From DASUPK01 sp963695675 (GTDB taxonomy: Bacteria > Actinomycetota > Thermoleophilia > Solirubrobacterales > 70-9), in contig CAVOGY010000007.1 in assembly GCA_963695675.1 (NCBI GenBank), forward strand, positions 124,001-188,000: a stretch of DNA of 64,000 bases, read 5' to 3'. Position 1 is the stretch's first letter; each line of letters begins with the position of its first letter. The notes under the pieces were generated by a model. It was not told the origin of the DNA. It ran no database searches and saw nothing but the letters and a program-made list of their open reading frames with translations. The position numbers were made by a program, and so were the translations under genes. Positions 32,847-41,298 of this stretch are shown here, in pieces.

Positions 32847-33572
32847 CTATGCCCCGAGCGCGGCCAGCGCCTCGGCCACCGTGAAGCGCCGCTCGTATAG
32901 AGCCCTGCCGACGATCACGCCCCGCACATTCTCGAGCCCAAGCGCCGCCACGCCCCTGAGGTCGTCCAGCGAGCCGATCCCGCCCGAGTAGATCAGCTCG
33001 CCGTCGGTCGCGCCGGCCGCCTCCCGCAGTGAGTCGAGGTCGGGCCCCTCCATCAGTCCGTCGACGTCGACCGGCGTGTAGACGAACCGCTGGATCCCGC
33101 GCCCGGAGAGCGCGGCGATCACATCTGTCGTCTGTCGCTCGGATTGCTCGGTCCAGCCCTCGGCAGCGACCTTTCCGGAGCGGGCATCCACCGAGGCCAC
33201 GACGCGGTCCCCGTGGGCGGCTGCGATCGCCGCCGCCATCTCGAGATCACGGACGGCAGCCGTGCCGAGCACGACCCGGTCGGCGCCCGAGGAGATCGCC
33301 TCCTCGACCTTCTTCGAATCGCGCAGACCGCCCCCGAACTGAACCGGGACTTCGACCGCGGCGACGATCCGCCGCACGTGCTCGAGGTTGACCGGCTCCC
33401 CGGCTCGGGCGCCGTCGAGGTCCACCACGTGCAGCCACTGTGCGCCGTCGTCGACCCAGCGGCGGGCCGCCACCACCGGGTCGTCGTCGTAGGCCTTCTC
33501 CTGGTCATAGTCGCCCTGGACCAATCGGACGGCCTTGCCGCCGCGGATGTCGATCGCCGGATAGAGGATCAA
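32847..33572 (-). CDS. hisA: ProFAR isomerase
   Basis: 241 residues, a (beta/alpha)8 barrel related to HisF. It isomerises ProFAR to PRFAR. Seen: ILYPAIDIRGGKAVRLVQGD with the first catalytic Asp, VQFGGGLRDSKKVEE and YTPVDVDGLMEGPD with the second, and SGGIGSLDDLRGV. In actinobacteria without TrpF the enzyme may be the bifunctional PriA; the sequence alone does not settle this, and trpF is not in the window. Confidence 0.92.
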   Translation of the reverse strand: MILYPAIDIRGGKAVRLVQGDYDQEKAYDDDPVVAARRWVDDGAQWLHVVDLDGARAGEPVNLEHVRRIVAAVEVPVQFGGGLRDSKKVEEAISSGADRVVLGTAAVRDLEMAAAIAAAHGDRVVASVDARSGKVAAEGWTEQSERQTTDVIAALSGRGIQRFVYTPVDVDGLMEGPDLDSLREAAGATDGELIYSGGIGSLDDLRGVAALGLENVRGVIVGRALYERRFTVAEALAALGA

Positions 33573-33599
33573 GTCGCTCTCGGATAGCCGCGGGCCGGG

Positions 33600-34259
33600 T
33601 TAATGCGAGGGCGCTCCGAAAGGAGCGACCCGTTTGATGTCGGGCGAGGCGCAGATGCGCGCGAAGTTGGCGAGCAGGCCGAGGCCTGCCGAGCTCGACT
33701 TCTCCGGATGGAACTGGACGCCGTAGAGCGGCGGCCGCTCAACCGCGCAGGCGAAGCGCGCCCCGTAGGCTGCTGTACCGAGCACGTCGCCGTCGCTCAC
33801 CGGGCGCGGGGCAAAGGAGTGGACGAAGTAGAACGGCGTCTCCTCACCCAGCCCCTCGCTGAGCCGCGAGGGATGCGCCCAGTGGACCGGCGACCAGCCG
33901 ATGTGGGGGACCTTGTAGCCGTCGGCCTGGAGGGGGCCGACGATCCCGTCGAGCAGGGCCAGCCCGCGCGCTCCTTCGTTCTCGACCGAGGACTCGAAGA
34001 GCAGCTGCAGGCCGAGGCAGATGCCGAGCACCGGGGCGCCGGCCTCGATTCGGCCCGCCACCAGCTCGTCGAGGCCGAGCTGGCGCACTCGCTCCATCGC
34101 CCGCGGGAAGGCGCCGACGCCGGGCAGGATCACCCCGTCCGCGGATTCGGCGCGGGCGTGCTCGGAGGTGATCTCCACCTCGGCCCCGACGCGCTCCAGC
34201 GCCTTCTCGACCGAGCGCAAATTCCCCATCCCGTAGTCGAGGATGGCGACGCGGGTCAT
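33600..34259 (-). CDS. hisH: Imidazole glycerol phosphate synthase glutaminase subunit, repeat-encoded C-terminus
   Basis: 219 residues. Class I glutamine amidotransferase: VAILDYGMGNLRSVEKAL, nucleophile Cys in LGICLGLQLLFESS, and the His/Glu pair in GVQFHPEKSSSAGL. The family normally ends close to NFARI; here 12 further codons (DIKRVAPFGAPSH) and the TAA stop come from a palindromic element. The start overlaps the hisB stop (ATGA). Confidence 0.93.
   Translation of the reverse strand: MTRVAILDYGMGNLRSVEKALERVGAEVEITSEHARAESADGVILPGVGAFPRAMERVRQLGLDELVAGRIEAGAPVLGICLGLQLLFESSVENEGARGLALLDGIVGPLQADGYKVPHIGWSPVHWAHPSRLSEGLGEETPFYFVHSFAPRPVSDGDVLGTAAYGARFACAVERPPLYGVQFHPEKSSSAGLGLLANFARICASPDIKRVAPFGAPSH
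33602..33639 (-). repeat. Palindromic element at the hisH 3' end
   Basis: On the minus strand CATCAAACGGGTCGCTCC, TTTC loop, GGAGCGCCCTCGCATTA. It encodes the last 12 residues of HisH and two bases of the stop codon. Confidence 0.8.
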
Positions 34260-34846
34260 TCGGTCAGCGTGCCCTTGGTGGAGGGCACCCCGCTCTCGTT
34301 GGGATCGATCGAGACCGCCTGCCGAAGCGCCCGCGCGAACGCCTTGAAGCTGGCCTCGATCATGTGGTGCGTGTTCGAGCCCGAGCGAATCCAGATGTGG
34401 AGCGTCATCTTCGAATTGTTGGAGACGGCGCGGAAGAATTCTTCGGCCAGCTCCGAGTCGAAGCCCGCGATCGTCACCTCCGGGAGATTGGCGTCGAAGG
34501 CCAAGAACGGCCTGCCGGAGATGTCGATCGCGCACTCCCCCAGGGCTTCGTCCATCGGCACGAGCGCCGACCCGTAGCGCCTGATTCCGGCGCGATCGCC
34601 CAGCGCCTCGTCGATGGCCTGGCCCAGGCAGATGCCGACATCCTCGGTCGTGTGATGGGCGCCGGTCTGGAGATCGCCCGTCGCCTCCAGGTCGAGGCCG
34701 AGCCGACCGTGACGGGCGAGCAGCTCGAGCATGTGGTCGAGGAAGCCGATCCCGGTCGAGACCTCGACGTCCCCGCCGTCGAGCTCCAGGCGCAGCCGGA
34801 CGCGGGTCTCCTTGGTCTCGCGGTTGATCTCTGCTGTGCGGCTCAT
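34256..34846 (-). CDS. hisB: Imidazoleglycerol-phosphate dehydratase
   Basis: 196 residues, the monofunctional form. Two metal-binding signatures are intact: FLDHMLELLARHG and GAHHTTEDVGICLGQA; later SNTHHMIEASFKAFARAL. It dehydrates IGP to imidazole-acetol phosphate with Mn2+. Overlaps hisD and hisH by four bases each, so the block is translationally coupled. Confidence 0.95.
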   Translation of the reverse strand: MSRTAEINRETKETRVRLRLELDGGDVEVSTGIGFLDHMLELLARHGRLGLDLEATGDLQTGAHHTTEDVGICLGQAIDEALGDRAGIRRYGSALVPMDEALGECAIDISGRPFLAFDANLPEVTIAGFDSELAEEFFRAVSNNSKMTLHIWIRSGSNTHHMIEASFKAFARALRQAVSIDPNESGVPSTKGTLTE

Positions 34847-36129
34847 GTCCCCCGCTCCCTTGCCCGCGTCTCGACTGACTCGGCGTGCAGCGGGAAGCCC
34901 TCGGCGCGCGCCAGGGTAGCGACGGTCGGGGCGAGCGCCTGGGCCGCCGCCTGCGTGATCTCGACGGTCGCGATCCCGCGCCGGAAGGCACCCGGGCCGA
35001 GCGGCCCCTGAAAGCGGCCGGCTCCTCCGGTCGGGAGCACGTGGTTCGAGCCGGCGGCGTAGTCGCCGAAGGCCGTCGCGCTCCGCTCTCCGACGAAGAC
35101 GCATCCGGCGGTGTTGACCGTGCCCGCCAGGAGGTCGGCGTCCTCGGTCACTATCTCGAGGTGCTCGGGGGCGATTGCGTTCGCGAGCGTCACGGCGGTC
35201 GCAGTATCGGGGACGGCCACCAGCGCTAGGGTCGCGTCCTCGGCGATCCCGCGCTCGCCGGCCACCCGAGTGACGCTCTCCTCGATCCCGTCGAGGATCA
35301 CGGTCTCGACCGCCGCGGCGACCAGAAGGCCGTCGAGGCCGTGTTCAGCCTGGGCGCAGAGGTCGAGCGCGATCCAGTCGGACTTGGCCGTGTCCCCGGC
35401 GATCACCATCAGCTCCGAGGGGCCGGCGATGCCGTCGATCCCCACCTCGCCGACGAGCTGGCGCTTCGCCTCCTGCACGTAGCGGTTGCCGGGACCGGCG
35501 ATCACGTCAACGGGCGGGATCCCTGCCGTCCCGATCGCGAGCGCCGCGATCGCCTGGGCGCCACCCATCGCATAGACCTCGTCCGCGCCGGCGATAGCCG
35601 CCGCGGCCAGGATGATGTCCGGGCTCTGGCGATCGCCACTGACCGGCGGCGTCGCCAGAACGACGCGGCCGACGCCCGCAACCTTCGCCGGAATGCAGCC
35701 CATCAACACGGTCGATGGATAGGCGGCCATTCCGCCAGGCGCGTAGATGCCGGCGGAGGCGACCGGGACCTCGCGCAGCGCGACGGACTGGCCCTGCTCG
35801 AGCCTGACCTCGCTCTCGTCAGCGAGCTGGGCCTCGGCGACCGCCTCGATGTTGGCGGCCGCGGTCTCGAGCGCGGAGACGAGCTCGCCCTCGAGCCGTG
35901 ACGGCGCGGTGCTGATCGCGTCATCTGGCTGCCGCATGGTTCCCGATCCCGACCCCCCGCCGAAGCGGGCCTCGAGCTCGGCGACCGCGCGATCGCCGCC
36001 CTCTCGAACGGCGTCGATGATCTCGGCGACCGCCTCGCTCACCTCGCCGAGCGCCGGCTGCAGCGTTCGGATCTGCGCCGCGAGCGCCGACGGATCCTGC
36101 CCATCCCAGTCGAATCTGCTCACCTTCAC
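34843..36129 (-). CDS. hisD: Histidinol dehydrogenase
   Basis: 428 residues. It oxidises histidinol to histidine with two NAD+. Seen: YAPGGMAAYPSTVLM, GVGRVVLATPP, GAQAIAALAIGT, IAGPGNRYVQEAK, GPSELMVIAG and the metal-binding DLCAQAEHGLDG with HVLPTGG near the end. The GTG start overlaps hisG. Intact. Confidence 0.95.
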   Translation of the reverse strand: MKVSRFDWDGQDPSALAAQIRTLQPALGEVSEAVAEIIDAVREGGDRAVAELEARFGGGSGSGTMRQPDDAISTAPSRLEGELVSALETAAANIEAVAEAQLADESEVRLEQGQSVALREVPVASAGIYAPGGMAAYPSTVLMGCIPAKVAGVGRVVLATPPVSGDRQSPDIILAAAAIAGADEVYAMGGAQAIAALAIGTAGIPPVDVIAGPGNRYVQEAKRQLVGEVGIDGIAGPSELMVIAGDTAKSDWIALDLCAQAEHGLDGLLVAAAVETVILDGIEESVTRVAGERGIAEDATLALVAVPDTATAVTLANAIAPEHLEIVTEDADLLAGTVNTAGCVFVGERSATAFGDYAAGSNHVLPTGGAGRFQGPLGPGAFRRGIATVEITQAAAQALAPTVATLARAEGFPLHAESVETRARERGT

Positions 36130-36803
36130 CGCAGGCCCTCCGGCCGAAGCCGCTCGACCAAGTCGTCGACCTCTGCGGCGCGCAGCTTGTGGGAGACGCG
36201 GTTGGCGATCAGCCGGGCGGTCGAGGTGGCGATCTCCTCGCGCACTTCCAGCCCGTTATCGACCAGGGTGCGGCCGGTCGCGACGAGGTCGACGATGCCG
36301 TCGGACAAACCCGAGAGTGGGGCGAGCTCGACAGACCCCTTGACCTCGATCACCTCAGCGCGCCGTCCGGTTTCCTCGAAGTGCCGCTCTGCGACGCGCG
36401 GGTACTTGGTTGCGATCCGCATCCCGCCCAGGCGGCGCTCGTCCTCGTCGAGGGCCGGGTCCCCGATCCGCCCGGCCAACACCATCCGGCAGGCGCCGTA
36501 GCGAAGGTCGAGGACCTCATAGACGATCCGATCCGGCTGCTCGAGCAGGACGTCCTTGCCGGTGATGCCGAGGTCGGCGGCCCCGGCCTCGACGTAGGTC
36601 GGGACGTCGGAGGGGCGCATGGTCACCATGATCAGGCCGCCGGTCTCGAAGACCAACGCGCGGGATTCCGAGCGAAGCCCGGACGTATCGAGCCCGATTC
36701 GATCCAGCGCGTCGAGAGTCTCCTCCCAGAGCGCGCCGCGCGGGATCGCCAGCTTGAGCGGACCGCCCTCGCGGGCCCGGGTCGCCTCCACCACGCGCGG
36801 CAT
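36126..36803 (-). CDS. hisG: ATP phosphoribosyltransferase, short form
   Basis: 225 residues, the short catalytic form (HisGS) that lacks the C-terminal regulatory domain and needs HisZ. Seen: LKLAIPRGALWEETLDAL, DLGITGKDVLLEQ, IATKYPRVAERHF and DLVATGRTLVDNGL. A 15-residue N-terminal extension precedes the core. Its start codon is immediately preceded by hisZ, fitting the octameric HisZG complex. Confidence 0.94.
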   Translation of the reverse strand: MPRVVEATRAREGGPLKLAIPRGALWEETLDALDRIGLDTSGLRSESRALVFETGGLIMVTMRPSDVPTYVEAGAADLGITGKDVLLEQPDRIVYEVLDLRYGACRMVLAGRIGDPALDEDERRLGGMRIATKYPRVAERHFEETGRRAEVIEVKGSVELAPLSGLSDGIVDLVATGRTLVDNGLEVREEIATSTARLIANRVSHKLRAAEVDDLVERLRPEGLR

Positions 36804-37876
36804 CAGGGCTCCTCCGTCCTCAAACGGGGTCGCTCCTCCGAGGCATCACGGGTGGCGCTGTCGCGCGCCCTCGCGTCTGCGGAGCGCCCTCGCATCTGTC
36901 GCTCCTCCTCGGCCTGTGCGACGTGCAGCCGCTCCAGGTAGAGCGCGAAGCCGGCCGCCGGCAGGTCGCGACCGAAGCGCCCGAGCAGCGCGTCGTATCG
37001 GCCGCCGCCGCCGAGGATGTGTCCGAGCGCCGGGTCATAGACCTCGAGGATCGCCCCGGTGTAGTAGCCGAGATCGCGCAGCAGCCCCAGGTCGAGCCGC
37101 ACGCGATCAGCGACGCCCCGAGCGGCGAGCGCGTCGTATGTCGCGCGCAATCGCTGGGTGGCACGCTGCACGGCCTCCCCGCCGAGGGCCGTGGCGCGCT
37201 CGAGGACCTCCCGCCCCCCGCGGATGCCGGGCAGCGCGAGCAGGGTTACCCGGCGATCGGCGTCCAACCCCTTGGCGAGGTCGACGGCCGTCTCCAGCCC
37301 GACCAGGTCGTGCGCGGCCAGCCGATCGAGGATCCGGTCGCGCAGCTCGCCCTCGATGCCGAACTCGACGAGTAGCTGGCGGTAGAGGTCCGCGTCGCCA
37401 AGGCCGACCACCGCGCGGGTCAGACCCGCCGCGTCGAGCGCCGCGCTCAGAACACCGATCACCTCGGCCGTTCCCTCCGGAGCGCGGGCGCCGATCAGCT
37501 CCAGCCCGGCCTGGGTGAATTCGCGCATCTGCCCGCGCTGCGGGTTCACGGCACGGTAGGCGCGGGCAATGTAGGAGAGCCGGAAGGGCGGCTCCTCGGC
37601 CTGCAGCCTGGTCGCGACCAGGCGCGCGATCGGGATGGTCATGTCCGAGCGCATGGCGAGCAGGTCGCCGCGCTCGTCGAAGAAGCGGTAGGCCGCGTTC
37701 GCGTAGCGCTCATCGCCGCGGCGGAGCACCTCGGCGTACTCGATCGTCGGCGTCGCGACCTCCCCATAGCCACGCTCCTCGAAGGCGGCCCTGAGCGCCG
37801 CCTCGAGCGCGCGAAGCTCGCGCATCTCCTCGGGCAGAATGTCGCGTGTCCCCGGTGGGGTCGGGTGGGTACTCAT
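36803..37876 (-). CDS. hisZ: ATP phosphoribosyltransferase regulatory subunit HisZ
   Basis: 357 residues, class II aaRS-like fold related to HisS. Seen: PPGTRDILPEE, LAMRSDMTIPIARLVATRL, SYIARAYRAVNPQRGQMREF, DLGLLRDLGYYTGAILEVYD and GGGGRYDALLGRFG. The HisS anticodon domain is missing. Length, lack of that domain and the abutting short hisG identify it as HisZ rather than histidyl-tRNA synthetase. About 27 C-terminal residues (from MRGRSADARARDSATRD) are encoded by a nested palindromic element read on its opposite strand. Confidence 0.9.
   Translation of the reverse strand: MSTHPTPPGTRDILPEEMRELRALEAALRAAFEERGYGEVATPTIEYAEVLRRGDERYANAAYRFFDERGDLLAMRSDMTIPIARLVATRLQAEEPPFRLSYIARAYRAVNPQRGQMREFTQAGLELIGARAPEGTAEVIGVLSAALDAAGLTRAVVGLGDADLYRQLLVEFGIEGELRDRILDRLAAHDLVGLETAVDLAKGLDADRRVTLLALPGIRGGREVLERATALGGEAVQRATQRLRATYDALAARGVADRVRLDLGLLRDLGYYTGAILEVYDPALGHILGGGGRYDALLGRFGRDLPAAGFALYLERLHVAQAEEERQMRGRSADARARDSATRDASEERPRLRTEEP
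36819..36896 (+). repeat. Palindromic element, nested copy at the hisZ 3' end
   Basis: Outer arms TCAAACGGGGTCGCTCCTCC and CGGAGCGCCCTCGCATC enclose a complete inner unit at 36844-36877 (CATCACGGGTGGCGC, TGTC, GCGCGCCCTCGCGTC). It lies antisense within the end of hisZ and is translated as its tail. Confidence 0.75.
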
Positions 37877-37900
37877 GATTACGTTACGCCGCCTCCTCCC

Positions 37901-37940
37901 GCATGAAACGGGTTGCTCCTGACGGGGCGCCCTCGCGTAA
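37901..37940 (+). repeat. Palindromic element (upstream of hisZ, intergenic)
   Basis: GCATGAAACGGGTTGCTCC, TGAC loop, GGGGCGCCCTCGCGT. It lies between the hisZ start and the small gene at 38057, in the region where the his operon promoter should be. Confidence 0.75.
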
Positions 37941-38056
37941 ACCGGGGGCGGCTCGCTTAATCATCCCGGCGCCGCCGTTAACAGGCTGCAAGCTTCCAGA
38001 CGGCATCCGCCTGAATAAGATCGCCGCAGCGACCCGAACCCGAGGAGGAGAGACAG

Positions 38057-38335
38057 ATGGCCATAGTCGTGATCCAGGAGATCGAGGCGCCGGTCGAACA
38101 GTACGACCAGGTGAGCGAGAAGCTCGGGGATACGCCCCCGGATGGCTTGATCGTGCATGCCGGGATCGATCTCGGCGACGGCAAGATGAAGGCGGTCGAC
38201 ATCTGGGAGTCAGCCGAGAAGTACCAGGGCTGGGTGCAGAATGAGCTGATCCCCGCAATCGCCGAGGTGAACCCGGACGCCCCCCAGGCGCCGGAGCCCG
38301 AGATCCACGAGGTCCACGATCTGGTGAAGTCCTGA
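38057..38335 (+). CDS. Small conserved protein, possibly dimeric alpha/beta barrel
   Basis: 92 residues with AGGAGG ten bases before the ATG. The pattern AIVVIQEIEAPVEQYDQVSE and ADIWES-like VDIWESAEKYQGWVQNEL recalls ABM/EthD-type ferredoxin-like dimers. No catalytic residue is assigned. It is monocistronic and convergent with murA, with 11 bases between the stops. Confidence 0.72.
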   Translation: MAIVVIQEIEAPVEQYDQVSEKLGDTPPDGLIVHAGIDLGDGKMKAVDIWESAEKYQGWVQNELIPAIAEVNPDAPQAPEPEIHEVHDLVKS

Positions 38336-38346
38336 GCTGAGCCGGA

Positions 38347-39648
38347 TCAGGCCGGGACGCGCTCGGAGGCGACCCGCTCGATGCGGGCGCCGAGGTCCCG
38401 GAGCCGCACGTCGATCCGCTCGTAACCACGGTCGATCTGCGCGACGTTGCCGATCTCCGAAGTGCCGTCCGCGGCGAGCGCCGCGATGAGCATCGCCATC
38501 CCGGCTCGGATGTCGGGGCTCTCCAGACGGGCCCCATGAAGACGGCTCGGACCACTGACGACCGCCCTGTGGGGGTCGCTCAGGTGGATCCGAGCGCCCA
38601 TCGCGACCAGCTTGTCGACGAAGAACAGCCGGTTCTCGAACATCTTCTCGTGGATCATGATCGTGCCGTCCGCCTGCGTGGCGAGCGCGAGCGCGATCGA
38701 GGTGAGGTCGGCCGGGAACGCGGGCCAGGGGCCGTCGTCGATCTTCGGGATCGCGTCGCCCTGGTCGTCACGGATCGTGAGCTTCTGCTCTGGCGGAACG
38801 AGCAGGTCGTCCCCCTCGATCATGGTCTGTAGCCCGAGCCGCCTGAAGTGCCGCCTGATCCCCTCCAGGTCCTCCGGCACGACGTTCCGGATACGGAGCT
38901 CGCCGCTGGTCGCGGCCGCAAGTCCCATGAAGCTCGCGATCTCGATGTGATCCGAGCAGACGTCGTGCTCGGCGCCGCCAAGCCGGTCGCGGCCGACCAC
39001 GTTCATCACGTTCGAGCCGATCCCGTCGATCTCCGCGCCCATCTTGCAGAGCAGCCGCGCCAGGTCCTGCACATGGGGCTCCGATGCCGCGTTCGCGATC
39101 GTGGTCGGCCCCTCTGTGAGGGCCGCGGCGAGCAGCGTGTTCTCGGTTCCCATCACCGACGGCTCGTCCATGAAGATCCGGGTGGGCTTCAGGCCCTCGG
39201 GGGGAGCGGAGAGCTCGATCCAAAAGTCGCCCGCCACCCTCGCGCCCAGATCGCGAAACGCATCGAGGTGCGCGTCGAGGCGGCGGCGCCCGATCGTGTC
39301 GCCCCCGGGAGGCGGCATCCTGACCTCGCCGCAGCGCGCGAGCAGCGGCCCCGCGATCAGGAACGAGGCGCGAATCCGCTTGGCGAGCTCTTCGTCGACG
39401 TCGGTGACCGAGACGTCGTCGGCCTGCAACCGCACCTCGTTCTCGCCCGTCCAGGCGACGTTCACGCCGAGCCGTTCGAGCAGCCCGAGCATCGACTCGA
39501 CGTCGCGAATCCGGGGGACGTTGCGCACCGTGAGCTCGTCCTCCGTGAGCAGGCACGCGGCGAGGATCGGCAGCGCGGCGTTCTTGTTCCCGGCCGGCAC
39601 GATCTCCCCCGAGAGAGGCACGCCGCCCTGGATGATGAACTTCTCCAT
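38347..39648 (-). CDS. murA: UDP-N-acetylglucosamine 1-carboxyvinyltransferase, Cys-to-Asp form
   Basis: 433 residues. MurA transfers enolpyruvate to UDP-GlcNAc, the first committed peptidoglycan step. Substrate Lys in PAGNKNAALPIL; SFLIAGPLLARCGEVRMPPP precedes the active loop GGDTIGRRRLD. In E. coli the loop reads PGGCxIG with Cys115; here residue 117 is Asp. The same substitution occurs in M. tuberculosis and Chlamydia and makes the enzyme insensitive to fosfomycin. All other motifs look normal. Confidence 0.95.
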   Translation of the reverse strand: MEKFIIQGGVPLSGEIVPAGNKNAALPILAACLLTEDELTVRNVPRIRDVESMLGLLERLGVNVAWTGENEVRLQADDVSVTDVDEELAKRIRASFLIAGPLLARCGEVRMPPPGGDTIGRRRLDAHLDAFRDLGARVAGDFWIELSAPPEGLKPTRIFMDEPSVMGTENTLLAAALTEGPTTIANAASEPHVQDLARLLCKMGAEIDGIGSNVMNVVGRDRLGGAEHDVCSDHIEIASFMGLAAATSGELRIRNVVPEDLEGIRRHFRRLGLQTMIEGDDLLVPPEQKLTIRDDQGDAIPKIDDGPWPAFPADLTSIALALATQADGTIMIHEKMFENRLFFVDKLVAMGARIHLSDPHRAVVSGPSRLHGARLESPDIRAGMAMLIAALAADGTSEIGNVAQIDRGYERIDVRLRDLGARIERVASERVPA

Positions 39649-39671
39649 GGGCGCCTAGAGTAGCCAGCCCC

Positions 39672-40262
39672 ATGGCGGACGTCTCACGACAGGATGCATG
39701 GCAGCTCGTCACCGAGTGGGTCGAATCCGACTCGCTGCGCAAGCACCTTCTCGGGGTGGAGGCGGCCATGCGCGCCTACGCCCGCAAGTGGGGCGACGAC
39801 GAGGAGATCTACGCGGTGACGGGCCTCGTGCACGACCTCGACTACGAGCGCTACCCGGACCTGGAGACCGGCCACCCGCGATATGCGATCAAGGAGCTGC
39901 AGCAGCGTGGCTATCCGCAGGAGGTGATCGACGCGGTCGCGGGGCACGCCGAGTTCATGGGCGTCCCCAGAGAGACGCGCTTGGCGAAGACGCTCTACGG
40001 CGTCGATGAGCTCTCCGGGTTCGTTGCCGCCTGCGCCCTCGTGCGGCCCACCGGGATCGAGGGGATGAAGCCGAAGTCCGTGAAGAAGAAGCTCAAGCAG
40101 CCCTCGTTCGCGGCGGCTATCAACCGCCAGGAGGTGCAGCGCGGAATCGAGGAGCTGGAAGTCGACCCGGACGAGCACATCGCCCTGATCATCGAGGCGC
40201 TCGCAGAGCGCTCCGATGAGCTCGGGCTCGGAGCCCGAGAAGGCGCAGGGTCCGAAAGCTAG
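39672..40262 (+). CDS. HD-domain hydrolase
   Basis: 196 residues. A compact HD domain: LRKHLLGVEAAMRAYARKWG with the first His, VTGLVHDLDYERYP with the HD pair, and GHAEFMGVPRETRLAKTLYG followed by VDELSGFV with the last Asp. The family is usually annotated as HDIG phosphohydrolase. The substrate is unknown. Its 3' end overlaps the proposed start of the next gene by 47 bases. Confidence 0.85.
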   Translation: MADVSRQDAWQLVTEWVESDSLRKHLLGVEAAMRAYARKWGDDEEIYAVTGLVHDLDYERYPDLETGHPRYAIKELQQRGYPQEVIDAVAGHAEFMGVPRETRLAKTLYGVDELSGFVAACALVRPTGIEGMKPKSVKKKLKQPSFAAAINRQEVQRGIEELEVDPDEHIALIIEALAERSDELGLGAREGAGSES

Positions 40263-41256
40263 CCCAGTGCCACGCTGGCTGAAGATCACGCTGGGCGTGA
40301 TCGCGGGACTGATCGTCCTGCTGCTGCTCAACGCGGTAGTCGTCTCCAACGCGACCAAGGACGCCTACGTCCGCGACGACGGCGCGCGGCTGGTGGACAC
40401 CTCGCATGGCGCGCTGCAGGTGCTCGAGCAGGGCAATCCGCAGGGCAGCCCGATCGTGCTGATCCACTGCTACACGTGCTCGATGGACTGGTGGGACAGT
40501 CTCGCGCCGCTCTTGGAGGCGGACCACCGCGTCATCCGGGTGGACCTGCTCGGCCACGGAGGCTCCGACAAGCCGAGCACCGGTTACTCCATCGACGACC
40601 AGGCGAGCGCGGTCGCCGAGGCCCTCGCGAAGCTCGGCGTGGTCGATGCGACCGTGGTCGGCCACTCCCTCGGCGGGAGCGTCGTCACTGGGCTCGCCGA
40701 GCAGAGCCCGCGGCTCGCCTCGCGTGTCGTGATCATCGACCAGGCCCCCGAGGACGGCTTTGAGCACGAGTCGATCGCCCAGCACCTCAGCTATTGGCCC
40801 ATCGCGGGCCAGGCGCTCGACCGCCTCATGCGTATCTCGCCAAAGTCGGTCGTACGCGACCAGTACAGCGATGCCTTCGCGCCGGGCTACGACATCTCGA
40901 GCGGGTTCGACAATCCCGACCAGCCGGTCGACGACCTGCGAGCGATGACCTACACCTCCTATGACGACACCGTCGATCAGGAGAAGAGGTTCGTCGATGA
41001 GGGACCGCTCGATCAGCGCCTCGCCGCCCTCCACGTTCCGGTACTGGTGATCTTCGGCGCCGACGACCAGATCTACGACGCGCAGGAGGCGATCGCGCGC
41101 TACCGACAGAACGTGCCGGGTGCGCAGACCCACCTGCTCCCGGGTGCCGGGCATTCGCCGAACGTCGAGCGGCCGAACCTGGTGGCGCCGCTTGTCCTCG
41201 CGTTCGCCTCCCCACGGCCCGCAAAAGCAGCTGTGCGGAAGAAGCCCCCCGGATGA
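40216..41256 (+). CDS. Membrane-anchored alpha/beta hydrolase
   Basis: 346 residues if ATG 40216 is used; GTG 40267 just after the HD gene stop is a plausible shorter start that still precedes the membrane helix (WLKITLGVIAGLIVLLLLNA). The alpha/beta hydrolase fold shows IVLIHCYTCSMDWW (oxyanion region), the nucleophile elbow VVGHSLGGSVV, VLVIFGADDQIY with the acid Asp and GAGHSPNVERP with the His. The substrate is unknown. The stop TGA lies within a palindromic element. Confidence 0.83.
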   Translation: MSSGSEPEKAQGPKASPVPRWLKITLGVIAGLIVLLLLNAVVVSNATKDAYVRDDGARLVDTSHGALQVLEQGNPQGSPIVLIHCYTCSMDWWDSLAPLLEADHRVIRVDLLGHGGSDKPSTGYSIDDQASAVAEALAKLGVVDATVVGHSLGGSVVTGLAEQSPRLASRVVIIDQAPEDGFEHESIAQHLSYWPIAGQALDRLMRISPKSVVRDQYSDAFAPGYDISSGFDNPDQPVDDLRAMTYTSYDDTVDQEKRFVDEGPLDQRLAALHVPVLVIFGADDQIYDAQEAIARYRQNVPGAQTHLLPGAGHSPNVERPNLVAPLVLAFASPRPAKAAVRKKPPG

Positions 41257-41296
41257 CGGGTTGCTCTCGGCTTCGCCTGCGAGCACCCTCGCCTAA
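41253..41296 (+). repeat. Palindromic element at the hydrolase stop codon
   Basis: ATGACGGGTTGCTC, an inner CGGCTTCGCCTGC hairpin, GAGCACCCTCGCCTAA. It contains the TGA stop of the alpha/beta hydrolase and directly abuts the 3' end of small RNA A on the other strand. Confidence 0.75.
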
Positions 41297-41298
41297 AG

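Noticed and set aside
36803..37876. Histidyl-tRNA synthetase (hisS)
   Set aside because: The anticodon-binding domain is absent and the gene abuts a short-form hisG, which fits HisZ.
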